Assembly (NCBI RefSeq): GCF_017908035.1
Contig: NZ_JAEQMU010000001.1
Span: forward strand, 1,426,001 to 1,490,000
Reading direction: 5' to 3'
DNA length: 64,000 bases
Source of the DNA: Sphingobacterium tabacisoli
GTDB taxonomy: Bacteria > Bacteroidota > Bacteroidia > Sphingobacteriales > Sphingobacteriaceae
Shown here: in pieces, positions 34,850 through 44,683 of the stretch
Layout of the letters: every line of letters starts with the position of its first letter
Position numbering within the stretch: the stretch's first letter is position 1
Notes under the pieces: generated by a model
The model's database searches: none
The model's input: only the letters and a program-made list of their open reading frames with translations
What the model was told of the DNA's origin: nothing
Made by a program: the position numbers and the translations under genes

Positions 34850-35455
34850 TTAGTTTAGACTGACGGCCAGCGACGTGGACAATAATACTGCAGCCAGAAA
34901 ATCCGGATACTGGATCAGCGTTTCCTTGATCAGCTGGTTGGCACGCTTGATCTGGGTATGGACCGTATGGATTGAAAGCTGAAGCTCGGTAGCGACTTCT
35001 TCATAGGTCTTACCGTCCAGCTTGCAGCGGATAAAAATCTGCCGTTGCCGCTCGGGCATCTTATAGATGATGTTTTGCAGGATCTCGCGCTGCTCCTTGT
35101 GAAATAAGCGGGTCTCGATCTGTTCGTAGCCTTCCTCGAGTATGGGATAGAGGTAAGCTCTATATTTTTGGTCGTGGGCAGCTTTGCGGAACAGATTGAA
35201 GGCTTTATTACTCGCTACCCGATAGAGATAGGGCAGAATGGAATTTTCAACCTGTAGCTTGCTTCTGCTGTCCCAAAGGGCAACAAAGGTATCCTGCACC
35301 ACCTCCTGCGCGAGGTCTGTGGACTTGAGCAAGCGGATGAGGTGTCCGATCAAGCGGTAATGGTAAGCCTTGTAAATACATTCGAAAGCGTCGCGATCCC
35401 CTTCCCTAAGTCTTCTTAGGAGATCCTGTTCTTCGGAAAGCGACAACACGTTCAT
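34850..35455 (-). CDS. ECF RNA polymerase sigma factor (module II)
   Basis: A 201-residue ECF sigma factor. Region 2 is about 20-90 (AFECIYKAYHYRLIGHLIRL, then DTFVALWD) and region 4 about 130-180 (MPERQRQIFIRCKLDGKTYE, then the HTH in LSIHTVHTQI). A hydrophobic tail (FLAAVLLSTSLAVSLN) follows region 4, as in the other three sigma genes here, and may contact the membrane. It should drive the module II operon when released by FecR. Confidence 0.93.
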   Translation of the reverse strand: MNVLSLSEEQDLLRRLREGDRDAFECIYKAYHYRLIGHLIRLLKSTDLAQEVVQDTFVALWDSRSKLQVENSILPYLYRVASNKAFNLFRKAAHDQKYRAYLYPILEEGYEQIETRLFHKEQREILQNIIYKMPERQRQIFIRCKLDGKTYEEVATELQLSIHTVHTQIKRANQLIKETLIQYPDFLAAVLLSTSLAVSLN

Positions 35456-35528
35456 GTCTATTTACGGTTAGTGAAAGTACGAAGAAAAGAAATATTTGGG
35501 AGAATGGCAACTGGCACAGAAAGCAATA

Positions 35529-35555
35529 ACCCGTTGCTTTAATCCAGCAACGGGT
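35529..35555 (-). terminator. Terminator of module III operon
   Basis: Perfect 10-bp stem ACCCGTTGCT/AGCAACGGGT with a 7-base loop, 23 bp after the last TlpA gene; TTATTGCTTTC follows on the minus strand. Confidence 0.75.
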
Positions 35556-35577
35556 CAAAAATATCCTTATTTTAGTC

Positions 35578-36192
35578 TTATTTTTTGAGTGTTGACCATA
35601 AATATTCGTTGATGAGTGCTTTAAATCTTAGCGAGCCAGCAGATTCTATTCCATTCTTTTCAGGCAACGGCCTAGGGGGATTTCTTTCCAGAATTTCCCC
35701 CTTTTTACCGATTATGATCCATCGGGGAACGCCTTTCATGTTATAATAACCTGTCATCGGATGATAAAACCCCTCTGGAGCTGTGCTCAAAGAAATGGAT
35801 AGAGAGTCGGTATAGTAATATCTTCGATTCGTTAGAACATCACCATTATCTAAACAATTTTTCCATACATCGGCATTATCGTCTAGATTGATGTCAATGA
35901 AAACGACATCTTTGTTAGGTTCGTAGTATTTTCTGATCTTTCCCAATGGTTCCGATAAGGCCAAACATGGTGCACAGCGATTAACCCAAAAGTCGATCAC
36001 CACCACCTTACCTTTGAAGTCCGCCATGCGTATAAGCTTTCCATTCCGGTCTTTTAGTTCGAAAGGATAGGCCATCGAGCTATCAAGCTGTGCAATACCC
36101 AATTTGACGGTTGCTGATACGCTTTTAACTGTAAACCCTGTTAAAAAGATCAGTATGCTTAGCATAAATAATCTCCATTTGCTTGTTTTCAT
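35578..36192 (-). CDS. Short TlpA-like thioredoxin protein, copy 3 of tandem triplet (module III)
   Basis: A 204-residue exported thioredoxin protein. Signal peptide about 1-27; Trx domain with MAYPFELKDRNGKLIRM, active site CAPC in NRCAPCLALSEP, and the VVFIDINLDDN strand. It ends with GEILERNPPRPLPEKNGIES, a block found in all three copies. It lacks the long C-terminal domain of the other TlpA proteins. It is the most distal of three tandem paralogues and precedes the operon terminator. Confidence 0.88.
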   Translation of the reverse strand: MKTSKWRLFMLSILIFLTGFTVKSVSATVKLGIAQLDSSMAYPFELKDRNGKLIRMADFKGKVVVIDFWVNRCAPCLALSEPLGKIRKYYEPNKDVVFIDINLDDNADVWKNCLDNGDVLTNRRYYYTDSLSISLSTAPEGFYHPMTGYYNMKGVPRWIIIGKKGEILERNPPRPLPEKNGIESAGSLRFKALINEYLWSTLKK

Positions 36193-36264
36193 ATATTATT
36201 TTCTATTTACATTAATTCACGGAACATTTCTTCTGTTTAAATTAGCAATTCATACTTTAGATTG

Positions 36265-36894
36265 TTATTGGGCCTTAGCTTCTTTTGAATTGGATAGCAA
36301 ATATTCGTTGATGATCGCTTTAAATCTTAGGGAACCAGCGGATTCTATCCCGTTCATGCTGGGCAAAGGTCGAGGAGGTTTTCTTTCCAGGATTTCCCCC
36401 TTTGCTCCTATTATTATCCAAGTAGGTACTCCCGTCATTTCATAATATTTCGTTATATCATTAAAGAAACCCACAGGTGCTGTTGATAGGGAAATCGAAA
36501 GTGAGTCCGTATAGAAGAAAGTTTCCTTCCCAAGTTTGGAGCCATTAACAAGGCTATTTTTCCATTTCTCTACTTCCTTGTCTAAATTGACATCAATAAA
36601 AACGACATCGGGATTATCCCTATAATATTCGCGCATATCGGCAAGAGGCTTAGCCATGACCATACATGGAACACATCTCGTATACCAGAAGTCTAATACA
36701 ACTACTTTTCCTCTAAAATCTTCCATTCGCACCATCATGCCATTATTATCCTTTAACTCAAAAGGGTAAGCCATCTTTAAACTATCCGTTCTTGGGCTGT
36801 GAGATTTTGTCTCACCGCGAGCAGTATATGAGGTAAAAATCGTGAGGTAAACCACTAGTCCCAATAATTTTAATTTCATTTTACTTGTTTTCAT
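36265..36894 (-). CDS. Short TlpA-like thioredoxin protein, copy 2 of tandem triplet (module III)
   Basis: A 209-residue paralogue of its two neighbours. Signal peptide about 1-26, Trx domain with active site CVPC in TRCVPCMVMAKP, cis-Pro region TGVPTWIIIG, and the shared end block PPRPLPSMNGIESAGSLRF. It keeps all thioredoxin core residues and appears intact. It lies 72 bp after copy 1 and 72 bp before copy 3, which suggests tandem duplication. Confidence 0.88.
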   Translation of the reverse strand: MKTSKMKLKLLGLVVYLTIFTSYTARGETKSHSPRTDSLKMAYPFELKDNNGMMVRMEDFRGKVVVLDFWYTRCVPCMVMAKPLADMREYYRDNPDVVFIDVNLDKEVEKWKNSLVNGSKLGKETFFYTDSLSISLSTAPVGFFNDITKYYEMTGVPTWIIIGAKGEILERKPPRPLPSMNGIESAGSLRFKAIINEYLLSNSKEAKAQ

Positions 36895-36970
36895 ATGCTA
36901 TCTTTAATTATGTATTAATCCACTAAATTGTATTTCTTCTGTTTGAATTAAGAATTTACACCTTAGGTTG

Positions 36971-37588
36971 TTATTGGACCCTAGTTTTTTTTGAAATGGA
37001 TAGCAAATATTCGTTGATCAATGCCTTAAACCGCAGGGAACCTGCGGATTCAATTCCATTCTTTTCAGACAATGGACGAGGAGGTTTTCTTTCTAATATC
37101 TCCCCCTCTTTGTTAATAATGATCAATGTAGGGACACTATTAAATTTGTAATATTTTGTTATTTCATGATCAAATCCCGCTGGTGCTGTTGATATCGAAA
37201 TCGATAATGAATCCGTATAATGACGTTGCTTTTTTTGCACTGTTCCACCATTTTTCAAGCTATTTAACCAAACATCCACATTATCATCCAAATTGATATC
37301 GATAAAGACAACATCTGGATTTGATTCATAATACTTTCTAATCTGGCCTAAAGGCTCTCCTAATAACATACATGGGACACAGCCCTTGAACCAAAAATCC
37401 AGCACGACCACTTTTCCTCTAAAATCTTCCATCCGCACCAGTTTGCCATCCTTATCCTTAAGCTCAAAAGGATATGCCATCTGAATGCTATCTTCCTTTA
37501 CAACAGTCCCATACATTGCATATACATGCTGTATTGCGAAAACCCATAAGCAGATCAATATGCTTAGCTTTATTTTAATCGTTTTCAT
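36971..37588 (-). CDS. Short TlpA-like thioredoxin protein, copy 1 of tandem triplet (module III)
   Basis: A 205-residue exported protein, first of the triplet and 1 bp after the SusD stop. Signal peptide about 1-24 (ending HVYA), Trx domain with active site CVPC in KGCVPCMLLGEP, cis-Pro region NSVPTLIIIN and the shared PPRPLSEKNGIES block. A third Cys sits in the signal peptide. The three copies should act in the periplasm on the same or related thiol substrates, with different active-site surroundings. Confidence 0.88.
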   Translation of the reverse strand: MKTIKIKLSILICLWVFAIQHVYAMYGTVVKEDSIQMAYPFELKDKDGKLVRMEDFRGKVVVLDFWFKGCVPCMLLGEPLGQIRKYYESNPDVVFIDINLDDNVDVWLNSLKNGGTVQKKQRHYTDSLSISISTAPAGFDHEITKYYKFNSVPTLIIINKEGEILERKPPRPLSEKNGIESAGSLRFKALINEYLLSISKKTRVQ

Positions 37589-37589
37589 A

Positions 37590-38987
37590 TTATCGTTTGT
37601 TTTGTGTTAATGAACTGAATTGTATTTCCTGTATCGGTAACAAAAAGGCGTATTTCAAGCTGTTTGGTTCGAGAAAATACTCTTTATCGCCCAACTTTCT
37701 TCTAAAAATAATATTCCGTCCCTCGACGTTCAGGCGACGGACATCCGACCAGCGCATTCCCCTGAATAAAAGCTCCTTGCGTCGCTCATCCAATACCTGT
37801 TGAACAGCATCATCTGCATTTCTGAAGTTAACGATCGGAATGTCTGTTTTAGGGAAACGGTTACGAAAGAGATTTTCAAGCAGCTGTTTAGCTTCATCGA
37901 GATTCCCTTTTCTTGCATGACATTCCGCCAAAATCAATAGCACTTCGTCAGTTGCCAAACCATTGAAACAATTGGATGTACTCAAACCACTCGCATATAA
38001 ACTTTTTCGATTCGCTTCTCGAGCCTTATTGAAAGTAAAAAAAGCCTGTAGTCGAAGATCTTTCGGGTGATATAATTCGATGAGCGCAGAATCAACAAAA
38101 GTATTTGGAGCTGACCGACCAGTGGCAGTTGAAAGATAGCCCCTTTGTGTAGACATAAATAATACCTCTGCATTATTTCTATCAAATACAGCATCCTCTT
38201 CCCGTGATAATTGATTGTAGTCCAATAGCGCATGATAAGTCTCCTCAGATGCATTAGCAAACTTTAGCGCTTGCTCGTAATTAGCCATCACCAGATAGAT
38301 ACGAGCCAGCATCCCATTAGCGGCCGCGAGATTGGGGCGATTCCTAAAGCTAGAAGGCGTATGGGACTGTAATAATCCGAGTGATTGCTGTAAATCATCT
38401 AAAATAGCTGCGTAAGTCTGCTCGAGCGACGCGCGTTGCAGCAGTTGATCGATGTTTGGCGAATATCGCAATGGAATACCCAATTCATTGGTGGCCGTTC
38501 TCTTATCATAAGGTAGACAGAAGGTTTCTGCCAGTGCAAAATTCCATATCGCACGAAAAAACAATGCCGTTCCTTTGATATCGTTATATTCGGCTTTATT
38601 GGCAACCGTTACGTCGATATCCTTCAATACATCCAATACCACATTGCAGATATAAATAGCATAATAGCAATTGTTCCACTCTGCAATCTGCGGATTCCCC
38701 TCGTAGATATCGTCTGCCCAAATATAAGCATTGCGTTCCTGCACAAATACAGTGGACTGCCAAGTCGCCTGATCGTAATAATATTCATCCGAAGCTAACT
38801 GCCCCAAAGAAGGAAAGGAAAAGTTAAGTCCTACCCCTAGCCTGCCATCATTCTCCAACAGACTTCTACAGTCCGCCAATGTCTTTGGATTCACTATACT
38901 CGCGTCGGGCTTCTCTTCCAAAAAAGACTTCGCACAGCCCATGCAGAATAACAAGGACAATGCATATATAAAAAATTGCTTTTTCAT
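37590..38987 (-). CDS. RagB/SusD family lipoprotein (module III)
   Basis: A 465-residue SusD homologue with a clear lipobox (LLFCMGC, Cys about 18) and a SFLEEKPDASIV opening. TPR helices (GTALFFRAIWNFALAETF) and the end block ERRKELLFRGMRWSDVRRLN are present; it ends QNKR. It lies 18 bp after SusC and 1 bp before the first TlpA gene, all on one transcript. It is predicted to cap the SusC pore at the cell surface. Confidence 0.92.
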   Translation of the reverse strand: MKKQFFIYALSLLFCMGCAKSFLEEKPDASIVNPKTLADCRSLLENDGRLGVGLNFSFPSLGQLASDEYYYDQATWQSTVFVQERNAYIWADDIYEGNPQIAEWNNCYYAIYICNVVLDVLKDIDVTVANKAEYNDIKGTALFFRAIWNFALAETFCLPYDKRTATNELGIPLRYSPNIDQLLQRASLEQTYAAILDDLQQSLGLLQSHTPSSFRNRPNLAAANGMLARIYLVMANYEQALKFANASEETYHALLDYNQLSREEDAVFDRNNAEVLFMSTQRGYLSTATGRSAPNTFVDSALIELYHPKDLRLQAFFTFNKAREANRKSLYASGLSTSNCFNGLATDEVLLILAECHARKGNLDEAKQLLENLFRNRFPKTDIPIVNFRNADDAVQQVLDERRKELLFRGMRWSDVRRLNVEGRNIIFRRKLGDKEYFLEPNSLKYAFLLPIQEIQFSSLTQNKR

Positions 38988-39005
38988 CTCAATATCTTTT
39001 AATCG

Positions 39006-42000
39006 TTAAAAATTTGCTTTTAGCCTTAGGCTGAATTGCCTTGGCACAGGATAAGCAGACTGAAATACGTTTGGATCTAGTCTGTACTTATTTGCGCGCC
39101 ATAGGATACAGACATTGTCTATGACAAAGGTCATGTCCAAGGATTTCACCCACTTGTACCGATCCATGAGCCTGAGGCCGATTTGAACATCCTGCAACCG
39201 TATGACGTCAGATTTCCCCACAAGTGCGCTACTATAGGCATACAGGTTACTGCGTGAAGAGTTCGCGGGATACATTAGACTGGGTACATCTGTCCTTGCT
39301 TCATCCCCTGGCAGTTGCCAGCGTTTCTCATAGTCATATATTGCATTTCCAGATGTAGTCGCACTGTAAAGTGCTGTATTGCTCAACGATATCCGTCTAA
39401 AATAACCGCCAAATTGATATAGCATATTAAAACTGGCATAAAACCGACCGTAGCTAAAGTCATTTCTGAAAGAGCCAAAGTAAGACGGTACCCGAGGGCC
39501 ATGATATTGCATATTCCACATGTCCTCACTATTGAGTATGGCGCTATAGTCCTTGCTCTCAACCCCGTCGAAATACCCAATTGGATTTCCCTCATTATCC
39601 AATCCTGCATAAGGAAAGCTGAAAAGTGCAGTCTGCGGAAACCCCTCGTAGGGATTGAGGTAATTGGTGGCCATATAGCTAAAATTGTTCGCCTGCTTGA
39701 TCAGATAACGAACCACCTTATCCTTTGCCTTGGAGAAATTGAACACCGACTGCCACTGAAATCTACCCATCAGATTCTTGCTTGTCACCGACAGATCGAA
39801 TCCCTCGATTTGGGTATCAGCTACATTCCCTCTAAACTGTATCAATCCAGTCTGCGGAGCAATCTCGCCATTACCGATCAAGTCATTTCCATTTTTCCAA
39901 TAACGGTCAATATGCATGACAACACGCTGATCCAAGACCCCGAGATCAAATCCGATATTAATGACCTTAGTCTTCTCCCAGCGTAGCGATGGATTTGGTG
40001 GATTAACAATGGTCGCGAATATGTTTTGGTAACTATTTTTAAAATTTTCATACCTGGCTGTTAGCCATGCCGACATTGTTTTATCCACATTCCCCTGTAC
40101 ACCATAGGAAGAGCGAAGCCTCAACTCGGACAGCCACAGCACTGAAGTCAGCAAGCCCCGCTTTGCATTGTAGGCAGCGCCAACCGACCAAAGAGGTACC
40201 CCCTTTTGGTTGGTTGCTACACCAAAGAGATTAGATTCATCCCTACGGATGCTTCCATATACATCATAGATATTTTTGTAACTATAGGCCGCATTCAATA
40301 GATAAGAGCGATAGCGATCTACATGCCAGTTCTGATAATTTCCGTCATTGATGACCTGACTACCCCCATAGATGCGCGACAAGGCATTGATGTGGTCTAT
40401 TGTCGCTGACGTTGCTGTGGACGGATCATAACCTATCAGCTGCTTTTTATCGACTTCGCTCCTCGCATCCGACAATTCCATCGCCATTAGCGCCGTTATA
40501 TGATGGTCTTTATTGATCCTCTTATCCACAGCCAGCTGCCCACGCCATAGATACGAAGTGCCACGTAAGTGACTGATTGTCCGGCTTTCACCAACCGGTA
40601 TCTGCTGTATGTATTTGGCAGTAGCCTTATCATATCGCGTAAACGTATTGACCATATTGCGTACGTAGTAAGAGTCTTCTGCATAACGCATCAGGTCATC
40701 CCCAAAGGATTTGCTATATTGATATTTTACACTTGCTGTAAGAAAAGGAAAGATCTTAGCATCTATACCGCCATTTAGCCGCAGATTGAACAGCGAACTC
40801 GTAGACATACCTTTACCGAGATCTGTCAGTGGATTATAGTGCCAATTGAGTAGATTCCCATTGCCTACCGTATCCACATAGCTATTGCGCAAACTTCCCG
40901 TAATCGCAGTCGGTTTACCATCGACCGAGACCAATTCTTCATAAGGATACATTGCTGTGCTGTTCTGTGCATTCTGCGTTTTTCTATCTGTCAGATTGGT
41001 CTGAAAGGAAAAGTTGAGCCGATCATTCAGGAATCGCTGATCGTATTTCACCAAAAGTGTCTTGCGCTCATTTTGGGTATATTTCGTGGCCTGATCCAGT
41101 CGATTGAGGCCACCTGAAATATAGAAGCTACCATCTTTAAAAGGCCTTGATATTGATAGATTATACTGTTGTTCGAGTGGTATCTGATAGAAGTATTTCA
41201 ATCGCTGTATACGACTGTCTTTTACACGATAAGCATCTATCAATTCATTACCATCTTCGTTTGATAACTGACCTTTACTCATTTTATCCAATATCTCCAC
41301 CACCGGTGACACCGGCTGGTAGCCTGTCTTCAATCGAGCATTGTAAGCACCCTTTTCATAGAGGAACTTCTCCACGTCGATAAAGTCACTACTTGATATC
41401 GATTTGCTATAATAAAGGTCGGGTTTATCGGCGATGCTCTGGATCACTTCGGCAGATAAGGAAAGTCGGTCTTTACTCCCCCGTTTGGTACTAATGACGA
41501 CAACACCATTGCCCGAGCGAGCACCCCATATGGAAGCCGCTGCGGCATCCTTTAAGATAGAGATCGAAGCGATATCTGCAGGATTGAGGCTACTTAACCC
41601 ACCGTCATAGGGAAAGCCATCTACAACGATCAGAGGCTCCGCGTTCGCAAATAATGTACTCTTACCACGGATGGTAAATTCAGGCTGATTACCCCCTTCG
41701 TTGCTATTGATCTTGGGCAGTTGCAGCCCCGTTGTAAGCCCATTTATTCGCGACAGTATGTTGGAGGAAACCGATCTATCAATCAGCTTTTGGTCCAATA
41801 CATCCACACTACCGACCATCCTTTCTTTTGACATACGCTGATAACCTGTACTCACTACCTCCACCTCTTCCACCTCCGCCGAGAAAGGTTTCAAAGAAAT
41901 CACCCCCATATCCGCTCGGGCAGTAAGTTTTTGTGCCGTATAGCCCAGGTACATCACTTCCAGCTTGGCATTGACCAGATCTTGTGGCAGCTCAAAATAA

Positions 42001-42533
42001 CCCTCCTCATCCGTCTTGGTCTGTACATTTGTCCGATGCCCTTGCTCGTCCAGCACATAGATGGAGGCTCCCGCCAAAGGTTCGCCTTTTTCGTTAAGCA
42101 CACGGCCGCGGATCGGTTGTTGCTGGATGATAATATCATTAACATTGTCCTTGGTCGACTTTTCCTTCGGTCGGACGATAATAATTTTTTCATTGATGAT
42201 ATATTCCAGCTGGCTTTGCTGACGGAATACCGCGTCAAGAGTCTTCCTCAGGCTGCTATTACTTTCTGCTATGGTCACGGATGTAGCAAGCCTGGACATC
42301 ATCGAGGGATTGTACAGCAGGTCATAGCCTGATTGCTTCTTGATGTCTTTGAGTACAATTTCCAGTGATTTCTGGCTGGCATGTATCGTAATACGTTGTG
42401 CAAAGCTGGATGAAGCGTTTAACTGCCCCAATAAAAGTATGCTAAACAAAGTAATCAATTGTATACGCATTATCCAGTATTTTTTATAGTAGCGGACAGA
42501 GTAAAGTACTCCCTTGCCACAATAATTATTCAT
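39006..42533 (-). CDS. RagA/SusC TonB-dependent transporter with STN domain (module III)
   Basis: An 1175-residue receptor. The signal peptide lies within residues 22-46 (MRIQLITLFSILLLG, ending SSFAQ; the start may be 42470). STN domain about 48-112 (LEIVLKDIKKQSGYDLLYN), carboxypeptidase-like domain about 140-220 (GRVLNEKGEPLAGASIYVLD), plug from STGYQRMSKERMVGSVD with GARSGNGVVVI, and a barrel ending FSLRLKANF. The regulatory domain is almost the same as in modules II and V, while the barrel diverges. The leader has a candidate antisense RNA. Confidence 0.93.
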   Translation of the reverse strand: MNNYCGKGVLYSVRYYKKYWIMRIQLITLFSILLLGQLNASSSFAQRITIHASQKSLEIVLKDIKKQSGYDLLYNPSMMSRLATSVTIAESNSSLRKTLDAVFRQQSQLEYIINEKIIIVRPKEKSTKDNVNDIIIQQQPIRGRVLNEKGEPLAGASIYVLDEQGHRTNVQTKTDEEGYFELPQDLVNAKLEVMYLGYTAQKLTARADMGVISLKPFSAEVEEVEVVSTGYQRMSKERMVGSVDVLDQKLIDRSVSSNILSRINGLTTGLQLPKINSNEGGNQPEFTIRGKSTLFANAEPLIVVDGFPYDGGLSSLNPADIASISILKDAAAASIWGARSGNGVVVISTKRGSKDRLSLSAEVIQSIADKPDLYYSKSISSSDFIDVEKFLYEKGAYNARLKTGYQPVSPVVEILDKMSKGQLSNEDGNELIDAYRVKDSRIQRLKYFYQIPLEQQYNLSISRPFKDGSFYISGGLNRLDQATKYTQNERKTLLVKYDQRFLNDRLNFSFQTNLTDRKTQNAQNSTAMYPYEELVSVDGKPTAITGSLRNSYVDTVGNGNLLNWHYNPLTDLGKGMSTSSLFNLRLNGGIDAKIFPFLTASVKYQYSKSFGDDLMRYAEDSYYVRNMVNTFTRYDKATAKYIQQIPVGESRTISHLRGTSYLWRGQLAVDKRINKDHHITALMAMELSDARSEVDKKQLIGYDPSTATSATIDHINALSRIYGGSQVINDGNYQNWHVDRYRSYLLNAAYSYKNIYDVYGSIRRDESNLFGVATNQKGVPLWSVGAAYNAKRGLLTSVLWLSELRLRSSYGVQGNVDKTMSAWLTARYENFKNSYQNIFATIVNPPNPSLRWEKTKVINIGFDLGVLDQRVVMHIDRYWKNGNDLIGNGEIAPQTGLIQFRGNVADTQIEGFDLSVTSKNLMGRFQWQSVFNFSKAKDKVVRYLIKQANNFSYMATNYLNPYEGFPQTALFSFPYAGLDNEGNPIGYFDGVESKDYSAILNSEDMWNMQYHGPRVPSYFGSFRNDFSYGRFYASFNMLYQFGGYFRRISLSNTALYSATTSGNAIYDYEKRWQLPGDEARTDVPSLMYPANSSRSNLYAYSSALVGKSDVIRLQDVQIGLRLMDRYKWVKSLDMTFVIDNVCILWRANKYRLDPNVFQSAYPVPRQFSLRLKANF

Positions 42534-42635
42534 ATATTTGGTTCGTTAGGTTAAAAAATATTAATACTTCGAAACTATTCTTATGGTTTACCTGACCTGG
42601 CCGGTGGTGCTTCCAACACCTCCGGCTCTTTTGTC
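42514..42635 (+). ncRNA. Candidate antisense RNA in the FecR-SusC gap (module III)
   Basis: On the plus strand a TTG (42514-42516, spacing 16, short) precedes TATATTTG (42533-42540), which touches the susC start codon. Five bases later comes TTAGGTTAAAAAA, the conserved element. The predicted RNA (about 42546-42635) ends in GCCGG-GGTG/CACC-CCGGC (42600-42626) followed by TCTTTTG. It would be antisense to the whole susC leader. Confidence 0.55.
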
Positions 42636-42662
42636 TATCAGGCAACTAAACACATTCTTCCT

Positions 42663-43805
42663 TTACCTCTTTTTCACGACAACCCTCCTTCCTTGTATGT
42701 TAAGTTCTATTTCCCGCGTCAATTCTAAATTTTGGACAACGGTATGTATATCGGCAAACCGGGACATTGATCCTGTGAACAGTACAGCAGACAGATCTCC
42801 TTCATAAATGATCTCTACATCGTACCACCGCGCGATCTGTCGCATCACGCTATAGATATCGGAATGGCTGAACAGAAACTTCCCTTCCCGCCAGGCAATA
42901 GCGTCCTGCACATCTACAGGCACCACCCTCAGTCCCGTCTCTTCTAAGATACTCTGCTGCCCCGGAGCCAACGTGGCGGACTTGGTACCTTGCAGATCAT
43001 TTGAACGAACTGCGACCTTACCTTCCAGCAAGGTAGTGGATGTCTTCCCTTCCTCTTCATAGGCATTGATATTGAATACGGTACCCAAAACTTTCAAACT
43101 TTGTTGTGCGGTCTCCACGACAAATGGCTGGTCTTCTTTGTGAGCCACTTCAAAATAAGCTTCACCTGTCAACCTGACCTTTCGTTCATCGCCATCAAAC
43201 AGTGTCGGATACTGTAAGGAAGATGCCGCATTGAGCCACACTTTTGTACCGTCGGGTAAAGTAACACGGTACTGCCCTCCCCGGGGCGTAGCTAAGGTTG
43301 CATAGGTTACTTTTTTCGATGAAATCGTCGATCCATCATCATATGTCATCGTCTCGCCGACTACCACTCCGCCCTGTGTTGGGCTAAGGGCTACCGTACT
43401 GCCGTCGGCAAAGGTCAGTGTAGCCCGATTGCTGCCAGGTTTAATCGGCTCAGTCAGCTTTGCGACATTATCCACCGCCGAAAAACTATTCGTCTTATAA
43501 AAATAAAACATAACACCGATAGCCAATAGGAACAGACAAGCAACCGCCGACCACCAGAAATTCTTTAACTTCCGAACCCTACTTTTGCTGTGGATGTGAC
43601 TTTCTATTCGACTCCAGTTATGCGCTGCTGATACACGATCCTGTTCATCAATGACCGCCTCCTCATGATCGAGCTGGGTCTGGATCAGGTTTAGGATATC
43701 CGTAGCATTTTCCTGCTGGCGGAAGTGTTCCATCAATAGATCCACTTCCGCAGGCGTGCATTCACGGTTCAGAAATCGTTGGTATATCTCATTTATATCG
43801 GACAT
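42663..43805 (-). CDS. FecR family anti-sigma factor (module III)
   Basis: A 380-residue anti-sigma protein: N-terminal sigma-binding region (about 1-78), one membrane span (NFWWSAVACLFLLAIGVMFY), FecR domain with TLPDGTKVWLNAASSLQYP and EAYFEVAHKEDQPFVVE, and a C-terminal DUF4974 domain (about 310-380). Between span and FecR domain lies a threonine/serine-rich segment shared with the other copies. It lies 84 bp after its sigma gene and 129 bp before SusC. Confidence 0.92.
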   Translation of the reverse strand: MSDINEIYQRFLNRECTPAEVDLLMEHFRQQENATDILNLIQTQLDHEEAVIDEQDRVSAAHNWSRIESHIHSKSRVRKLKNFWWSAVACLFLLAIGVMFYFYKTNSFSAVDNVAKLTEPIKPGSNRATLTFADGSTVALSPTQGGVVVGETMTYDDGSTISSKKVTYATLATPRGGQYRVTLPDGTKVWLNAASSLQYPTLFDGDERKVRLTGEAYFEVAHKEDQPFVVETAQQSLKVLGTVFNINAYEEEGKTSTTLLEGKVAVRSNDLQGTKSATLAPGQQSILEETGLRVVPVDVQDAIAWREGKFLFSHSDIYSVMRQIARWYDVEIIYEGDLSAVLFTGSMSRFADIHTVVQNLELTREIELNIQGRRVVVKKR

Positions 43806-43889
43806 CGACTTTTTCTCTTTTATCTATACAGTGTCTGTAAAAAGAAAAAAGTACGGCTCACACTAAAATTATTTTTGATTTATTTTTCG

Positions 43890-44495
43890 CTAGCGGAAAA
43901 GTGTAGCCGCCAACAGGACAAAAAGAAGGGTTGGGTTGTCTTGGGCCAATTCTGTACGTAAAAATTTCAGTGCTCGGGTCATATGATCCTTTATGGTGGA
44001 TAGGGATACGCCAAACTCTTCGGCGACCTCCTCGTACGATCTCCCGTCCAGCTTGATCCGAACAAATATCTTGCGGCGTTGCTCGGGTAATTTGGTTATG
44101 GCAGTCATCAATGCGGCATTGGTTTCTTTAAAGTTTATCTGTTCTTCCAGCTCTTCGTAGAGTTCGGTAGCAATGGCCATCAGATGTGCCCGCATCTCAC
44201 GGTCCTGCGATGCCTTATGGTAATATTTATACGCTTGTAATTTGGCCCGGTGCAGGAGTATAGCTTTAAAGGGGACATCCGTCGGTAACTTTTCTCGCTC
44301 GTTCCATATTTGCAGGAAGACCTCCTGGTGCAGTTCTTCGGCAATCTCCCTGTCCAGCACCAGTCTACGGATTCGCGCCATGATCATCGGTGCATAGCTA
44401 TTGTACAGCTGATGGTAAGCGCCGTAATCTCCATGACGCAACTGTGCCAACAGTTCGTTCTCTTCACTTACAGTATCTGCTACGACAGGTTTCAT
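43890..44495 (-). CDS. ECF RNA polymerase sigma factor (module III)
   Basis: A 201-residue ECF sigma factor with region 2 (about 18-88: AYHQLYNSYAPMIMARI, then EVFLQIWNER) and region 4 (about 133-185: LPEQRRKIFVRIKLDGRSYE, then the HTH in GVSLSTIKDHM). The end is hydrophobic (TLLFVLLAATLFR). A -7 box TAAGTTTG is at 44531-44538 upstream. It should transcribe the module III operon after release from FecR. Confidence 0.93.
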   Translation of the reverse strand: MKPVVADTVSEENELLAQLRHGDYGAYHQLYNSYAPMIMARIRRLVLDREIAEELHQEVFLQIWNEREKLPTDVPFKAILLHRAKLQAYKYYHKASQDREMRAHLMAIATELYEELEEQINFKETNAALMTAITKLPEQRRKIFVRIKLDGRSYEEVAEEFGVSLSTIKDHMTRALKFLRTELAQDNPTLLFVLLAATLFR

Positions 44496-44530
44496 TAAGA
44501 TTGGAATAGTGCTTTAGGCTTACGCCTGTC

Positions 44531-44538
44531 CAAACTTA
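44531..44538 (-). promoter_or_regulatory. -7 promoter box of the module III sigma gene
   Basis: TAAGTTTG on the minus strand, a full match to TAnnTTTG, 35 bp before the ATG. The -33 TTG is not clear. Confidence 0.45.
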
Positions 44539-44628
44539 CACAAAAAGCCTTGTAATCGCTAATGACGGAAAGGGAAAATAAAATAGGAGCTCCTCATCTA
44601 GATTTCATCCTCTCTCTAGATATAAAAC

Positions 44629-44660
44629 ACCTCCAAAAAAGTATATACTATTTTGGAGGT
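44629..44660 (-). terminator. Terminator of module IV operon
   Basis: ACCTCCAAAA pairs with TTTTGGAGGT around a 12-base AT-rich loop, 24 bp after the SusD stop; GTTTTATATC follows on the minus strand. Confidence 0.75.
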
Positions 44661-44683
44661 AGTCGAAAACACATCTTCTTCTT

